From Silene latifolia (Eukaryota; Streptophyta; Magnoliopsida; Caryophyllales; Caryophyllaceae), in the NCBI RefSeq assembly GCF_048544455.1, contig NC_133536.1, positions 165,278,825-165,342,824 of the forward strand: 64,000 bases of DNA, in the 5' to 3' direction. The notes under the pieces were generated by a model, which saw nothing but the letters and a program-made list of their open reading frames with translations, searched no databases and had not been told where the DNA came from. The position numbers were made by a program, and so were the translations under genes. Of this stretch, positions 25,020 through 38,110 are shown one piece after another (position 1 is the stretch's first letter; every line of letters starts with the position of its first letter).

Positions 25020-26103
25020 CCATCAACGATGATGATAATGAAGGTTGGACATTGGTGATGCGAAAGAAGCCAAGGAAGCAAGTAAAACCACAAAATTAAC
25101 AACCTCCACCACGAAAGAGAAAACAAACTAAGAGGAGGGGTTCACATCGTTCCAAAGGTAAAAAGAAATCAAAGAAGGTGATCAAATCACATGTCCTTCC
25201 AGCTGATTTGCTAGAACAACAACCACCAACTCCTGTCATTCTGGAGGAGTTTTTCCCAAAAGGTTATCTCAACGAAGTTACTGTCAATACTATCGCAGTT
25301 ACTGATGAAAATGAAGGAGATGAACAAAAATATGGTGTTTCAAATCCCGCATCGTTCGAACACTCAAGTCAATCCAAAGACACCAAAGTGCTGGCCGTTC
25401 TTGATGCTCTTCCGAAGCGCATGGGATGGAAGCAAATTTTTCACCTTCCTAAGGAGATGCGTCAACAAGTTGTCCAGGCTCTTCAAAATCCAGAGTTATA
25501 TGAAGAAAAGGTAAAAGACGCAGGGGAGCCTGCAAAGCGAGAAAATAAATGTGTATCTTGCAACACCGCCTTATCATTCTCTGATGAAGATTTGTTGCTT
25601 GGATCAAAGCTCCACAATAGGCCTTTGTATGTGTCAGGCTATATAAGAGGCAAGAGGGTGAACCGTATCTTAATCGATGGAGGGTCTGGTGTGAATCTCA
25701 TGCCGAAGGCAACCATGGTTGAGTTAGGCATTACGATGGATGAGTTATCCAGTAGTCGAACAATAATTCATGGCTTCAACCTGAATGGCGAGCGTGCTGT
25801 TGGCATAATTCGTGTGAATCTTAGCATGGAGGATTTATCTTCTGACACCTTATTTCATGTTATTGATGCAAATACCTCGTTCAAGTTATTGTTAGGTCGG
25901 CCCTGGAAGCATGAGAATGGTGTAGTTGCTTCAACTCTCCATCAATGTCTAAAATATTATCGTGGAGGTGAAAGAAAGATCAATGGTGATGTCAAGCCTT
26001 TTTCTAAGGTCGATTCATTCTTCGCGGATGCAAAGTTCTTCGAGGAAAATGACACTTCAAGTGAATTCTTACCATCCACTATCTCATCAATTGGGAAGAG
26101 AGG
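25020..26103 (+). pseudogene. G1 protease region
   Basis: Lys-rich linker, then a retropepsin-like domain: ILIDGGSGVNLMP near 25,665-25,700 and LLGRPWKHENG near 25,885. The Gly-Gly-Ser form of the active-site loop is common in Tat and Ogre relatives. G2 is inserted at 26,104. Confidence 0.85.
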
Positions 26104-27491
26104 TGACACGTCTGTCGCGTACCTGTCAAAAATAACCAACTTGCTCTAACTAATATAGCTAGGGAAGTCGGGTCGAATCCATAGAGAGGTAGGGAATTAT
26201 CTGCTAAAACTAGGTTCGTCAAGGTAACCAATTTGGGGGTTTATAAAATGTGATTTCTAAACTAAGAGGATGAGGAAAAGAGAAATAGACGGAAGGAGTT
26301 TAACAGATAAAGGAGAATAGCTAAGACAACCGGTTCACCGTAATCATTCGGTCAAGCAATCTAGGTCTCGGGTCAATGCAAATACGGTCTAAGGGGTAGC
26401 AACGTCACCTTTCGGTCCTTATTTCACCCTAAAGTGTAAACAGCTTAACTTTCGTCCTCACTACAATACTCTATTGTTCGCTACTAGTCTACCTTTTCCA
26501 ACCTTTCGGTCCAGGTCAAGGGTCACTAGGAATTATAGGTCTAATTGCGTCGACTCAATTAGAAAGATACAGTTAATTGTAGCATTTAATCAACTTAAAA
26601 CAGTACTAGCATTGACCTAATGAATCGATTACTCTCCCTTCATATTACGGATCCCCTATAGTCTTAGCAAGGGAAATTAGTTACTCATTGCGATAGAATT
26701 AACAATAATAATAAATAGACAATTGGAATTGAACATTATAACAACTAAATAAGATTGAATCAAGCTATAGAATAAGAATGGAAGAATTAAAGCAGTGGAT
26801 AGAATTAAGAATAGAATTAGAATGATGATACCAATCGACAGATCCAAATCCGAGTAGCAAAGGTAAAAGAAGGGGAAAATCCAAAGAACAGTGACAAGGA
26901 ATAGCACCCAAAACTAATGTCTAAGTTCCAGAGATGAGCAACGTAGTTACTCTCTTCAGTCTTATACTAGGAAATCGTCTTAAACCTAATCTATGGACTA
27001 ATTACAAAAGCCCATAAAAGATTAGGCGGAAATAAGCTAAAAGCACACGAAACCCCTCGATCGAGTAGAAAGAGTACTCGATCGAACGCAAATCCCTCGA
27101 TCGAGCTAGAACACCCTCTCGATCGAGCACTGCTTGCAGAACTTCCTCGATCGACTCCTTAAACTGGTCGATCGACCAATCTTGAGTGTGTAGAGCATTC
27201 AATTAAGCAGTAGACCACTCGATCGAGCTATATAGGCATGTTAGGACTTGAATTGCTTCCCGAACTCAGCTCGCGCGTCTCCCGAATGTTAAATGTCCAA
27301 GCTCCGGCTCCTTATTTCCCATGACTGGGACAATTAAGGCTCGATTTAGCTCCTCTTTGGTCAATTCCTGCAAAATACAATAAACGAACCAAAGTAGAAT
27401 ATTCGGGGGTATTTGTAGCCAGATGCTACATAAAAAGCACAGAAATGCGTGTAAAAATGAGGTGAAAACCTTATATAAAAGACACGCATCA
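26104..27491 (-). repeat. 3' LTR of G2
   Basis: Begins TGACACGTC, ends CGCATCA. Carries seven TCGATCGA cores at 27,057-27,232. Confidence 0.95.
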
Positions 27492-27530
27492 AATCTCCCC
27501 AAACCAAACCTTTGCTTGTCCCCAAGCAAA
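27492..27530 (-). other. G2 polypurine tract with 8-bp hairpin
   Basis: On the minus strand an 8-bp stem (TTTGCTTG/CAAGCAAA, loop of 4) is followed by GGTTTGGTTTGGGGAGATT and then the LTR. The same module recurs at 28,895-28,931 and in G3. Confidence 0.8.
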
Positions 27531-28894
27531 CATGAATGCAACTAAGGGTGAACAATGGAACGGGACCAACGCATCAGCTACAAATCATCCACTAGAACCA
27601 ATTTAATGCAACAAAATGACAAAATGGCAACTGAAAAGTGCAAACGAGTTAAATTAATGTTTCAAGCTTACTGAACCATCGACCTTGCAAGACTCAAAGA
27701 TGTCGGACTCTCACGGGTCGCTCGTCACTCAAAAACAGGCACAGGTGAGTATAAACGTGAAAGATAGGAAAGAATCAGACACTCACCTAACTCGACCTAT
27801 AAGAGCATGCATGCAGTTAACATGAATAAAGTCTCTATAACCGTACATATGCATTCCAACCATACTAATGACCAAGACATGTGCCGAGGGCTTACATTTG
27901 GGTTAGTGAGATAATGGGTAAGAAGGGGCTAAAATGAATTTGGATATGTGGGGTTAATAGCCAGGCTAGCAACAACGAATCCAAATATAGACTGCATCCC
28001 AACTTCGTACTCATAATAGCAAGATGAAACGGTGCAAAATTATGCACTAAACTCACAAAACACCAAAAATCGCCAACTCCCCATAAAATATAAATAAGGC
28101 ATGGGAGTGTGAAACATTGTGCAATTCTCATTCTTTTTTTTCATTTTGAATTTTTTCTTCATTTTCCATTTTTTTTATTCTTTCTTTCTTCGCACTTTTC
28201 GTTCTCTTTTTTTTTTCTCTTTTTTTTTTCAATTCAACATTTTTTTCTTTTTCTTTCTTTCCCTTCAATCTTTCCACCATCTTCTGAAATCAGATAAAAT
28301 AACCATATTGCAATAAAACATTCCAAGAACTACTCGTTACTAGCTCAGCTAGGGTAGGAAGTATTATAGAAAGTAGTTGATAGGACAAAAAGGGCAATTT
28401 GGCTATGTGAGGCTCATGGGTAGAATGAAATAAGGGGACTGCCTCTCCTAACACGCGTCACCATCCACATACCGAATGCATACAGGTATTAAGAAGACTA
28501 GACTCATGCTTATGCAAATTGATGTTACATGTCTTAAAGAGAGTACTACTCACATCCTAAATGAAACCGGTCATGAATGTCACCAGTTTAATAAGCTCTA
28601 ACCTCAGAATGTAATGTAGCTTGCCGACATAATGAATCAAGTCTATTCGTTCAGATAAGAGAGAAACAAAAACTCGTAGATTATGCACATAATCATGCCA
28701 ACTAAATGTCAAGAATATGCAGGGCTCAAGTAAGGATTCAATGTAGCGTCAATGTTCAAACGTTCCGACTCAAATTAAACATGAAATTTTGAAATTTTTT
28801 TTGGATTTTATGAAACAAACAACGATGCATGCGAAAATAATAAATATGGAGGCAGAAATGCAATGAAACATGCAGACACAGATATGGATGCATA

Positions 28895-28931
28895 CCTCCC
28901 CAAACCAAACCGTACAATGTCCTCATTGTAC
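28895..28931 (-). other. G2 internal hairpin plus purine-tract module
   Basis: Stem GTACAATG/CATTGTAC with 4-nt loop at 28,912-28,931, next to a purine tract (minus strand GGTTTGGTTTGGGGAGG) at 28,895-28,911. Duplicate of the module at the 3' LTR edge. Confidence 0.75.
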
Positions 28932-29009
28932 TAAAAATAGGGAAAGAAATGCAAACTGAAAGGAAAAAGAGAGGCGGAATCGGGAAACTTACAGAACGTC
29001 TTAAGGAGG

Positions 29010-29043
29010 GACCTCCCCAAACCGACCATGAACATGGGAGGTC
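29010..29043 (-). other. G2 third stem module around a purine tract
   Basis: GACCTCCC (29,010-29,017) pairs with GGGAGGTC (29,036-29,043), with a further CCATG/CATGG inside. Counterpart in G3 at 39,520-39,553. Confidence 0.65.
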
Positions 29044-29098
29044 AAAGAAAGTCAATCAGTGGCTTCATAGACGTAAAACAGCAGTTGGAGGTCATAAC

Positions 29099-29285
29099 TA
29101 CTCGATCGAGCGCCTGGGACAGCTCGATCGAGTAAACCGTGTATTGGAAGAGCTCGATCGAGTGAAGAATCACTCGATCGAGTAAGCACGGGTTTGGGTC
29201 TGGTCGATCGAAGAACATATCACTCGATCGAGTAACAGCTGCATCAGAAAGTGCTCGATCGAACACGAAATCATTCGATCGAGTA
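29099..29285. repeat. TCGATCGA palindrome cluster, G2 3' region
   Basis: Eight exact cores, mostly CTCGATCGAGTA, at 15-30 bp spacing. Confidence 0.92.
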
Positions 29286-29463
29286 TTTTACCCTGCAAAA
29301 GACGCATAAGAGCAAGGAAAGTATAAAAGAGGTTCATAAAAAGCGTCTAAAGTTCAACATAAAGCTAAAGAAAAACAAAAGTTCAACAAGAGTACAAATA
29401 AAACAGTCCGGGCTGCCTCCCGGAGAGCGCTGGTTTAAGAGGTCCCGCACGGCCTTTCTGGTA

Positions 29464-30985
29464 TCAATTAACTGGCGCGTCGAGCTCGTCGAAGCGCAAG
29501 ACTTCAACGCGGTTGTCCGCTTCACTCGCCTCGTGGTAATGCTTCACATATTGGCCATTTACCTTGAATCTATGACCCTCGGAATCTTCAAGCTCTACGG
29601 ATCCAAATTTGGTAACAACTGTCACCGTATATGGACCACTCCATCTGGATTTCAGCTTGCCAGGAAATAGTCTCAGTCGGGCATTAAACAGCAGCACCTT
29701 CTGCCCCACATGAAACTCCCGAGGTAGGATTCTCTTGTCATGCCATCTCTTCATCTTTTCCTTGTAAATGCGCGAGCTGTCATAGGCATTAAGCCTAAAC
29801 TCCTCTAATTCATCTAGCTGCAAAAGACGATTCTGACCACACAATTTAGGATCATAATTAAGCTCACGAATTGCCCACCAGGCCTTACATTCCACTTTCA
29901 ACGGGTAAGTGACACGATTTCCCATAAACTAACCTATAAGGTGATGCACCAATTGGTGTCTTAAAGGCGATTCTATAAGCCCATAATATGTCATCTAACT
30001 TAAGACTCAGTCTTTCCGTGATTTAGAAACTACCTTAGACAAGATCTCTTTCACTCACAATTAGAGACCTCTACCCGACCACTAGTTTGGGGATGATACC
30101 CCAAACCACGCCGGTGTTGCACACCAACTCTGCAGACAAGATGGAAGTGAGTTTCTTTTCCTTAAAATGCACCCCCCCATCACTAATGACGACCCTAGGG
30201 ACACCAAAACGGGGGAATATGATCTTTTTGAACATCTTTATCACGGTCTTACCATCACAATGAGGTGAAGCAATTGCCTTAACCCATTTTGATACATAGT
30301 CTACAGACTACTAAGATGTACCTGTTACCTTTTACTCGGACGGGAACGGTCCTTGGAAATCAATGCCCCAGACATCGAAAACCTCAACCTCTAGGATGCC
30401 GTTTTGTGGCATCTCATATCTCTTCGAAATGTTCCCGATCGTTGGCAAGCATCACAAGTGAAACAAAAGACTTGGCGTCAAAAACAAAGAAGGCCAAGAA
30501 AAACCAGATCGAAGTACCTTAGCCACGGTGCGCGATGGACCGTGGTGACCACCATATGAAGAGGAGTGACAGCCTTCCAGGACTATTTTGGTCTCCCACT
30601 GCGGAATACACCGTCTGTAGAGACCGTCTCGCACATTCCTTAAACAAGTAAGGATCGTCCCAAAAATCGCTTAGCGTTATATAGAAAACGCTTCTTTTGC
30701 TAATGAGAAAGATCAGGCGGCAGCTCGCCACTGACAACAAAGTTAGCTATATCTGCATACCAAGGTTCTTGGTTAACAATAGACGATACAACAAAGAAAT
30801 AAAGTATCGTCAGAAAAGAATCATCAATGGGTAGAGAATCTTCCCTTCTTGTCGCATCAACCGCGACAAGTGATCGCCTACAACGTTCTCGGCTCCTTTC
30901 TTATCCTTAATTTGCAAGTCAAACTCCCGAAGAAGGAGTATCCATCTCAATAGCCGTGGTTTAGCCTCCTTCTTAGCAAGGAGAT
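29464..30985 (-). pseudogene. G2 integrase region
   Basis: Degraded minus-strand Gypsy integrase. The C-terminal part at 29,470-29,925 reads clearly ([52 protein letters not shown]), matching G3 41,690-42,100. Upstream, zinc-finger and core pieces at about 30,000-30,800 can be matched to G3 by eye. Most decayed part of G2. Confidence 0.8.
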
Positions 30986-32300
30986 GCCTCAAAGCCGCAT
31001 GGTCGGAAAAACAGTGACTTCTGACCCAACTAAATAAGTACGAAACTTCTCTAAGGCATAAACTACAGCTAACAGCTCCTTCTCAGTGGTAGTGTACTTC
31101 ACTTGAGCCTCATCCACAGTTCGGCTCGCATAGTAAATAGCGTTCAAGGCTTTGTCTTTCCTCTGGCCAAGCACCGCTCCTAGTGCATAGTCACTCGCGT
31201 CACACATGATCTCAAACGGCAAGTCCCAGTTGGGAGGCTGTATGATCGGCGCGGAGACTAAAGCCTGCTTTAACCTGTTGAAAGCAGAAAGACAAGCATC
31301 AGTAAACACAAAAGGGGCATCCTTAAGTAGCAATTGCGTGAGTGGTTTAGCAATTTTGGAGAAATCCTTGATAAACCGGCGATAAAAGCCGGCGTGACCA
31401 AGGAAGCTCCTCACCCCCTTAACATTAATAGGAGGTGGTAATTGCTGAATCACTTCCACCTTTGCTTTGTCAACTTCTATTCCCCTATCAGAAACCAAGT
31501 GCCCTAAGACAACTCCCTCGTTGACCATAAAGTGGCACTTCTCCCAGTTCAGCACAAGATTAACCTCAATACAGCGCTGCAACACTTTCTCAAGGTTAGA
31601 CAGACAGTCAGAAAAATCACTTCCATAAACACTAAAGTCATCCATAAAAACTTCCATGATAGACTCAATATACTCTGAAAATATCCCCATCATACACCGT
31701 TGGAAGGTGGCAGGGGCATTGCACAAACCAAAAGGCATTCTGCGATACGCAAAAACGCCCTTAGGACAGGTAAATGTAGTCTTAGCCTGATCGTCTGGGT
31801 GGATAGGGATCTGAAAGAACCCTGAATACCCATCTAAATAGCAGAAAAATTTATGAGAAGCTAACCTTTCTACCATTTGATAAATAAAAGGAAGGGGAAA
31901 GTGATCTTTCTTGGTGGCGGCATTCAGCTGTCTGTAATCTATGCACATCCGCCAACCAGTCACTACTCGAGTAGGTATTAATTCATTCTTCTCATTCTTA
32001 ACTACAGTTGTCCCTCCTTTCTTCGGGACTACCTGTATTGGGCTTACCCATCTAGAATTACCTACAGAATAAATAATACCTGCATCCAGCAGCTTCATTA
32101 CCTCAGCCATCACAACATCCTGCATCTTCTGGTTCAGCCGACGCTGACCTTGTCTGCAAGGTTTGTGATCCTCCTCCAGCTCTATCCTGTGCATACAAAT
32201 GTCGGGACTAATCCCCGTGATATCATCCAGTGAATTGCCCATTGCCTTCCTGTTTTTCTTAAGTACAGCTAACAAGGAGATCAGCTGCTCATCACTAAGC
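30986..32300 (-). pseudogene. G2 reverse transcriptase and RNase H
   Basis: Minus-strand translation: PIQVVPKKGG, GWRMCIDYRQLNAATKKDHF, LDGYSGFFQIPIHP, YRRMPFGLCNAPATFQRCM, the catalytic FMDDFSVYG near 31,635, then the RNase H start [18 protein letters not shown] at about 31,190. Typical Athila-lineage RT. Fossil. Confidence 0.93.
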
Positions 32301-33360
32301 TTGGCACTGACAATGACTGGATATTGCTCTGTATCGTCTAAGAAAGCATGTTTGAGATGAGAAGGGAGAGGCTTACGTTCCGGTACTTTTACCTCAATGG
32401 AGCAAAGAGTGCTGATCATTTGTTCCACCTGCTCTCCGTCATGCTCATCCAAATCATCAACAAGCAAATCCAACGCAGCGTCATCGTCCTCTGGGCTATC
32501 TTCACACTCATCAAAAAGCATGAGACCTTCCAGTGGGTCCTTCATAAAAGAACCCGACCAGAAGTCATAAATAGACTCATCAATGATATCGACCGAATAG
32601 CAAGTGTCCTCTATCATTGGGTGGGCTAAAGTACTGGGCAAACTAAATGTGATAGCGTCATCCCCTACTGCAAGAGTCAGACGCCCTTGTCTGACATCAA
32701 TAACGGCCCCAGCTGTACAAAGGAATGGTCTTCCTAAGATGATTTGGGTCCGGGTGTCCTCAGCTATATCCAAAACAATGAAGTCTACTGGAATGTAAAG
32801 CTTGCCTATTTTCACAGGCACATCCTCCAAGACACCTAAGGGTCTCCTAACAGATCTATCAGCCATCTGTAGGGTAATGTTAGTCACCTTGATATGACTC
32901 ATCTTCAATTTCTTGCAGACAGGAAGGGGCATGACACTAACACTGGCACCTAAATCGCAAAGGGCCTTATCTATAACCATATTGCCTATGACACAAGTAA
33001 TAGAAAAGCTGCCCGGGTCTTTCATTTTTGGAGGGGCCTTATTCAACAGTAAATTACTAGACTCTTCCATAAATGAAATTGTCTCAAATTCACTCAAATT
33101 TCTCTTACGCATCACGATATCCTTCATAAACTTAGCGTAAGTGGGTACCTGAGTAACGAGTTCGGAAAAAGGGACAGTTACCTGGAGGTTCTTCACGATG
33201 TCCACGAACTTACCGTACTGTTGCTCGATCTTTGCGTCCTTCAGACGACTTGGGAAGGGCACCCTGGTAGCGATGATTGGTCCCACAACCTTTTCTTTAC
33301 CCTTATCAATGCGTGACGTCTCCACAGCAGGGGAAGATGACACGGTGGCGGTATTAGATA
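32301..33360 (-). pseudogene. G2 protease region
   Basis: Minus-strand translation shows LCDLGASVSVMPLPVCKKL (retropepsin site near 32,930-32,960), DVPVKIGKLYIPVDFIVLDI and IILGRPFLCTAGAVIDV near 32,700-32,760, then an acidic spacer before RT. In one frame with RT. Fossil. Confidence 0.92.
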
Positions 33361-33386
33361 GTAAATTAGAATTTCCGCCACTTGAA

Positions 33387-33600
33387 GTACTCGATCGAGT
33401 ACTTTTATCAGTCGATCGACCTTGTTCTTCACTCGATCGAGTGATTTCTTCAGCATAGTTGCTCGATCGAGTAATAGCGTCACTCGATCGACCGTCTTTG
33501 AATTCTGCACCTCTCGATCGAGCACCATTTTCACTCGATCGAGTTACTGGACGATTAGAACCGCTCGATCGAGTAGAAGAGTCACTCGATCGAGTGGTTA
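33387..33600 (-). repeat. G2 gag-protease linker: in-frame TRSS repeats
   Basis: Nine TCGATCGA cores. Read in the protease frame on the minus strand each codes for Arg-Ser in contexts such as TRSS, GRST or ARSR, with all nine in the same frame. The linker is rich in Ser, Arg, Thr and Glu. Confidence 0.85.
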
Positions 33601-34090
33601 CAGCACACGCAGAGTATTTCCTGCAAAAACTCGTCTAGTTCATCATCTGAGTCATCATCAGCTGTCAAAACCTCGTCTTCTTCATGAATAAGGTCACTTT
33701 GAAAATTCATCGCACTGGCTGGATCGCAAATTGGAAGAAACTTGGCTTGATCCGTCGCGTTCGTCAACTGCGCGACTTGTTCTTTTAATTCCAATATAAC
33801 CGTTTCAGATTTCTGCGACATACTCATCATAATGGATTTCAACTCGGCAATTTCTTCTCTTGCAGAGGGAGAGACCGGTTGTGGTACTGGCGTAGAAGGG
33901 GTAGAATCATTCTTGATTTCTTCATACAACTGGGAGAAGGGAACTCCCTGCTTGTATTTCTTATATGCAAGGGCGTGCTCTACACTTGCCGTGCATTCAT
34001 AAAGATCGTGCCCTTCCTCGCCACATCTACCACATGGCTCTGTATGCTTTGTAATCGTAGGCATCTTGCAAATAAACTTCCGAGGCAAAA
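33601..34090 (-). pseudogene. G2 gag remnant with zinc knuckle
   Basis: Minus-strand translation begins shortly after the primer site and shows CGRCGEEGHDLYEC (a CCHC knuckle), Pro/Ser/Thr-rich spacer, a coiled coil (REEIAELKSIMMSMSQKSET) and an acidic tail. The gag core domain seen in G3 is not visible. Confidence 0.8.
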
Positions 34091-34198
34091 GTTAACCTGC
34101 AGCTGATCAAACTTTGCAAAAAAAATGAGATCGGTCTCAAGGAATAAATTCCCTGAGACGAGAGACAAACTTAATTAAAGCAACAAATATGCACCACT

Positions 34199-34216
34199 TC
34201 CCCGGCAACGGCGCCA
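34199..34216 (-). other. Primer-binding site of G2 (Asp tRNA)
   Basis: Minus strand TGGCGCCGTTGCCGGGGA, complementary to the 3' end of plant Asp tRNA, 5 bp from the LTR. Typical of Athila and Tat elements. Confidence 0.92.
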
Positions 34217-34221
34217 AAATT

Positions 34222-35612
34222 TGACACGTCTGTCGCGTACCTGTCAAAAATAACCAACTGGCTCTAACTAATATAGCTAGGGAAGTCGGGTCGAATCCAC
34301 AGAGAGGTAGGGAATTGTCTGCTAAAACTAGGTTCGTCAAGGTAACCAATTTGGGGGTTTATAAAATGTGATTTCTAAACTAAGAGGATGAGGAAAAGAG
34401 AAATAGATGGAAGGAGTTTAACAGATAAAGGAGAATAGCTAAGACAACCGGTTCACCGTAATCATTCGGTCAAGCAATCTAGGTCTCGGGTCAATGCAAA
34501 TACGGTCTAAGGGGTAGCGAACGTCACCTTTCGGTCCTTAATTCACCCTAAAGTGTAAACAGCTTAACTTTCGTCCTCACTGCAATACTCTATTGTTCGC
34601 TACTAGTCTACCTTTTCCAACCTTTCGGTCCAGGTCAAGGGTCACTAGGAATTATAGGTCTAATTGCGTCGACTCAATTAGAAAGATACAGTTAATTGTA
34701 GCATTTAATCAACTTAAAACAGTACTAGCATTGACCAAATGAATCGATTACTCTCCCTTCATATTACGGATCCCCTATAGTCTTAGCAAGGGAAATTAGT
34801 TACTCATTGCGATAGAATTAACAATAATAATAAATAGACAATTGGAATTGAACATTATAACAACTAAATAAGATTGAATCAAGCTATAGAATAAGAAAGG
34901 AAGAATTAAAGCAGTGGATAGAATTAAGAATAGAATTAGAATGATGATACCAATCGACAGATCCAAATCCGAGTAGCAAAGGTAAAAGAAGGGGAAAATC
35001 CAAAGAACAAAGGACAAGGAATAGCACCCAAAACTAATGTCTAAGTTCCGAGAGATGAGCAACGTAGTTACTCTCTTCAGTCTTATACTAGGAAATCGTC
35101 TTAAACCTAATCTATGGACTAATTACAAAAGCCCATAAAATATTAGGCGGAAATAAGCTAAAAGCACACGAAACCCCTCGATCGAGTAGAAAGAGTACTC
35201 GATCGAACGCAAATCCCTCGATCGAGCTAGAACACCCTCTCGATCGAGCACTGCTTGCAGAACTTCCTCGATCGACTCCTTAAACTGGTCGATCGACCAA
35301 TCTTGAGTGTGTAGAGCATTCGATCGAGCAGTAGACCACTCGATCGAGCTATATAGGCATGTTAGGACTTGAATTGCTTCCCGAACTCAGCTCGCGCGTC
35401 TCCCGAATGTTAAATGTCCAAGCTCCGGCTCCTTATTTCCCATGACTGGGACAATTAAGGCTCGATTTAGCTCCTCTTTGGTCAATTCCTGCAAAATACA
35501 ATAAACGAACCAAAGTAGAATATTCGGGGGTATTTGTAGCTAGATGCTACATAAAAAGCACAGAAATGCGTGTAAAAATGAGGTGAAAACCTTATATAAA
35601 AGACACGCATCA
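34222..35612 (-). repeat. 5' LTR of G2
   Basis: Matches 26,104-27,491. Eight TCGATCGA cores at 35,176-35,350. Confidence 0.95.
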
Positions 35613-36771
35613 AGAGGCAAAGAAAAAGGAGTTGCGAACTCTCCAAATACTTCTGGCAATGATGTTAAAAGGGAAGTGGGTCAGAGTAGCCAATCGAAAA
35701 GCAACGAAAAAGTCAGAGATGTAGAGGAAGCTAAGGAAGAAGATCCACAAAAGAATGCAACTCCGGTGCTTCGGTACATTCCAAAGTCACGACACAAGGA
35801 AGGTGAAAGTCCTTTCGCAGAATATCAAAGCTCAAAGACAATGACCAAAGAGAAAGTTAAGTCCAACAATGTAGTCAAGCAAGAGTGAATGGTGAAGCTT
35901 GTCACGCCTCTGCCTAGCACGGTTAAAAAAGAAGTTGTGAGATACGCTCCTACGGGGTTCGTCCCATCATCAAGCAAATCATCCCAGGGGCAAGAAAAGG
36001 GCGTGTTCATATCCAATGCATATAAGTTGTTGGCTAAAGCTGGATATGACTTTGAAAATCCCACTCCATTAGGCAAAGTTATCAATGTTGAGCCTTATGG
36101 CTTGAACGAAACTCAAAAGAGACTTTTTAAGGAAGAGGGGAGCTTCAGTGCTTCCAAGGTTGGTTTAGGCTATGAATCTCCTTCACTTATAAGGATTGGT
36201 GCTCAACGAAAAGTAGATGCATTATCCTCTCAGTGCATCACATCTGAAGAAATGGTAGAAGATGAAAGTACAAATGACATGACATCGTCAACACTCTCTG
36301 TCTTCGATCGGATTCGACCACCTGCAACAAGAGTGGCTCCTTCTGTGTTCAATCGATTAGGGGGGCATAGTTCGTCACAACCAGAAATCCTTTTAAGGAA
36401 TCATTTTTCTATCTTCAAGAGATTGGGTGTCCAAGATAATGCCACTTGTGCTTGTCAGTCAAGTGCCTCATCACATATGAAGAAGAAAGGATCAGTACTT
36501 AAACCTTTGGGAACTCCATCTCGTTCAGTGTTCGATCGTTTAACAGACCCCAAAGGGACAAAAGATCATAGGGAATCGCATAAAGCCTCAACAAGTCAAA
36601 GCAAAGAAAAGGTGAAAGTTGGTGATGATCTCAGAAGTGTTGTCCCTTCCAGAATGAAGCGCATAGAAGTAGTGGACATAGTACAAGCACAACCCCTCAA
36701 GGTAAAAAGGCACGTTGTGGTCCTTACAAATCAAGAGAAGTCATCATCTTTCCAAGCAAAGTGGAAGTCGC
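35613..36771 (+). pseudogene. G1 protease-RT linker
   Basis: Resumption of G1 after G2. Lys/Glu/Ser-rich, then a stretch that recurs in Tat-group polyproteins: GFVPSSSKSSQGQEKGVFISN, AYKLLAKAGYDFENPTPLG, and three SVFDRI/SVFDRL-type repeats at about 36,300, 36,340 and 36,525. Interrupted by G3 at 36,772, continues at 48,422. Confidence 0.8.
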
Positions 36772-38072
36772 TGATACCGTCGTTTTGTATCAAAATTAAA
36801 TTTATAATCCAAACTAAAACTATAGACAGTGATAGTAAGGGTCGAACCACATAGAGACAAGATCAATTCTATTTGCTAATTTTTAACCTATTGAAGTAAC
36901 AATTTAAATGGGGGTTTTGAATTGGTTTGTTTCTAAAGACTAATTGACAAAATAAAGAGTTTCTAAAATAAAATAAAAGAGAGATTAGGAACTTCGGTTC
37001 ACCATGGCTAAGGTCAGGTCACAAAGGGATAGCAGAGGTCTTGTAACGGTCTCAGGGGGTAAGAGCAAGCCTTTCGATCTATGCTCAGATTTAACCTTAC
37101 GGTCTTTTAATTCCCTAGAATTTCTCAAGCTCTTGCTCAAAGGAAATTCCACAACTAAAGAAAACCTAACCTACTAATCTTTGAATCTAGCAAGATGGAT
37201 TTATCAAAAGGAAATAAGATCGAAACGGAAGAAATCATACTAATAAAATCGACCTAACTTACACCATGGCTCACCTCGTTCCCAATCAAGAAGATTAGCT
37301 ATGCATGATTAAAATTATAACAATTGCAAAATTAAAAGCAAAGAATAAACTTGGCATGATTGGAATTGAAATTAAGACAAAAGATTAAAACTGGATTGCT
37401 GAAAATAAATTAGTAACAACAAGAATTAAATTGACAAGAAAATGAAAGAAGAAGGAAATCGCATTAAAGCTTACTAATTAATTGATGAACAAAGTAATAG
37501 AAATCGGAATCCGTCGTCGCTCTTTCTTGTCTCCAAACTAGATCTAAACTGAGTTCTTCAATAATGAAAAGCATACCCTAAATTATTGATGCGTAACTAC
37601 TGATAAACGATGCCAAAAGTTAATTACAAATTGGGCTTTTAAAAGTCTAAAACATAAAACAGATCTCAGCCTCACGGCCTGGTCGATCGACTAAATGACA
37701 TGGTCGATCGACCAACCAATGCAAAGATCTGAGTAACCTGCTTTGTAATTCCACGGTCGATCGACTGAAGAGGTTGGTCGATCGACCAACTGAGCTGTGC
37801 AGTAACCTCATTTCCTCTTCAAATCAGCCACTTCACTCCAATGCGCGCATCCCAAAGTGAGTGAGTACGAACTGCCTTCTTCCAAGCTTCCCTGAAGTTG
37901 CCTCCGGAGGACGATTTAGGCTTGATTCAGCTCACTTCCACTCTTTCCTACAATAAATCATAGAAATCGCAAAGTAAACCGTTTCGGGAGAAATAATAGC
38001 TTAAAGCTAACAAATACGCATGGAAATACGTGCCAAAACTGCGAATAAAGTGTATAGAATATGCACGTATCA
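36772..38072 (-). repeat. 3' LTR of G3
   Basis: TGATACCGTC...CGTATCA. Four TCGATCGA cores in GGTCGATCGACC-type contexts at 37,680-37,790. Confidence 0.95.
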
Positions 38073-38110
38073 AATCTCCCCATACCAAACCTTGCTTGTC
38101 CCCAAGCAAG
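38073..38110 (-). other. G3 polypurine tract with 8-bp hairpin
   Basis: Hairpin CTTGCTTG/CAAGCAAG (loop TCCC) at 38,091-38,110 next to the purine tract at the LTR edge. Relative to G2, the outermost pair changed from T-A to C-G on both sides. Confidence 0.8.

Larger units (their letters stand above)
27531..29460 (-). other. G2 noncoding 3' region
   Basis: Between integrase and the 3' polypurine tract. Contains a pyrimidine-rich stretch (28,120-28,290), blocks shared with G3 (around 27,682 and 28,561), a second hairpin plus purine module (28,895-28,931), a third stem module (29,010-29,043) and eight TCGATCGA cores (29,099-29,285). No open frame with recognisable protein; no third gene as in G3. 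Confidence 0.75.
26104..35612 (-). mobile_element. Athila-like Gypsy element G2 inserted in G1
   Basis: A 9.5-kb minus-strand element. LTRs of 1,388 and 1,391 bp (26,104-27,491; 34,222-35,612) start TGACACGTC and end CGCATCA; the target duplication AGAGG is perfect (26,099-26,103 and 35,613-35,617). Primer site for Asp tRNA next to the right LTR. Gag remnant, protease, RT, RNase H and integrase follow in Gypsy order, then a 2-kb noncoding 3' region. I counted under 20 LTR differences by eye, about 98.5-99% identity, so roughly a million years or less. It has several breaks, most in the integrase part. Confidence 0.93.

Noticed and set aside
28109-28316. Small Phe/Ser-rich membrane-like protein frames
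   Set aside because: Simple reading of a pyrimidine-rich tract shared in type with G3, without conservation as protein.
27057-33600. TCGATCGA clusters as CRISPR arrays
   Set aside because: Plant sequence; the repeat is only 8-14 bp, spacers vary in length and no cas-like genes exist.
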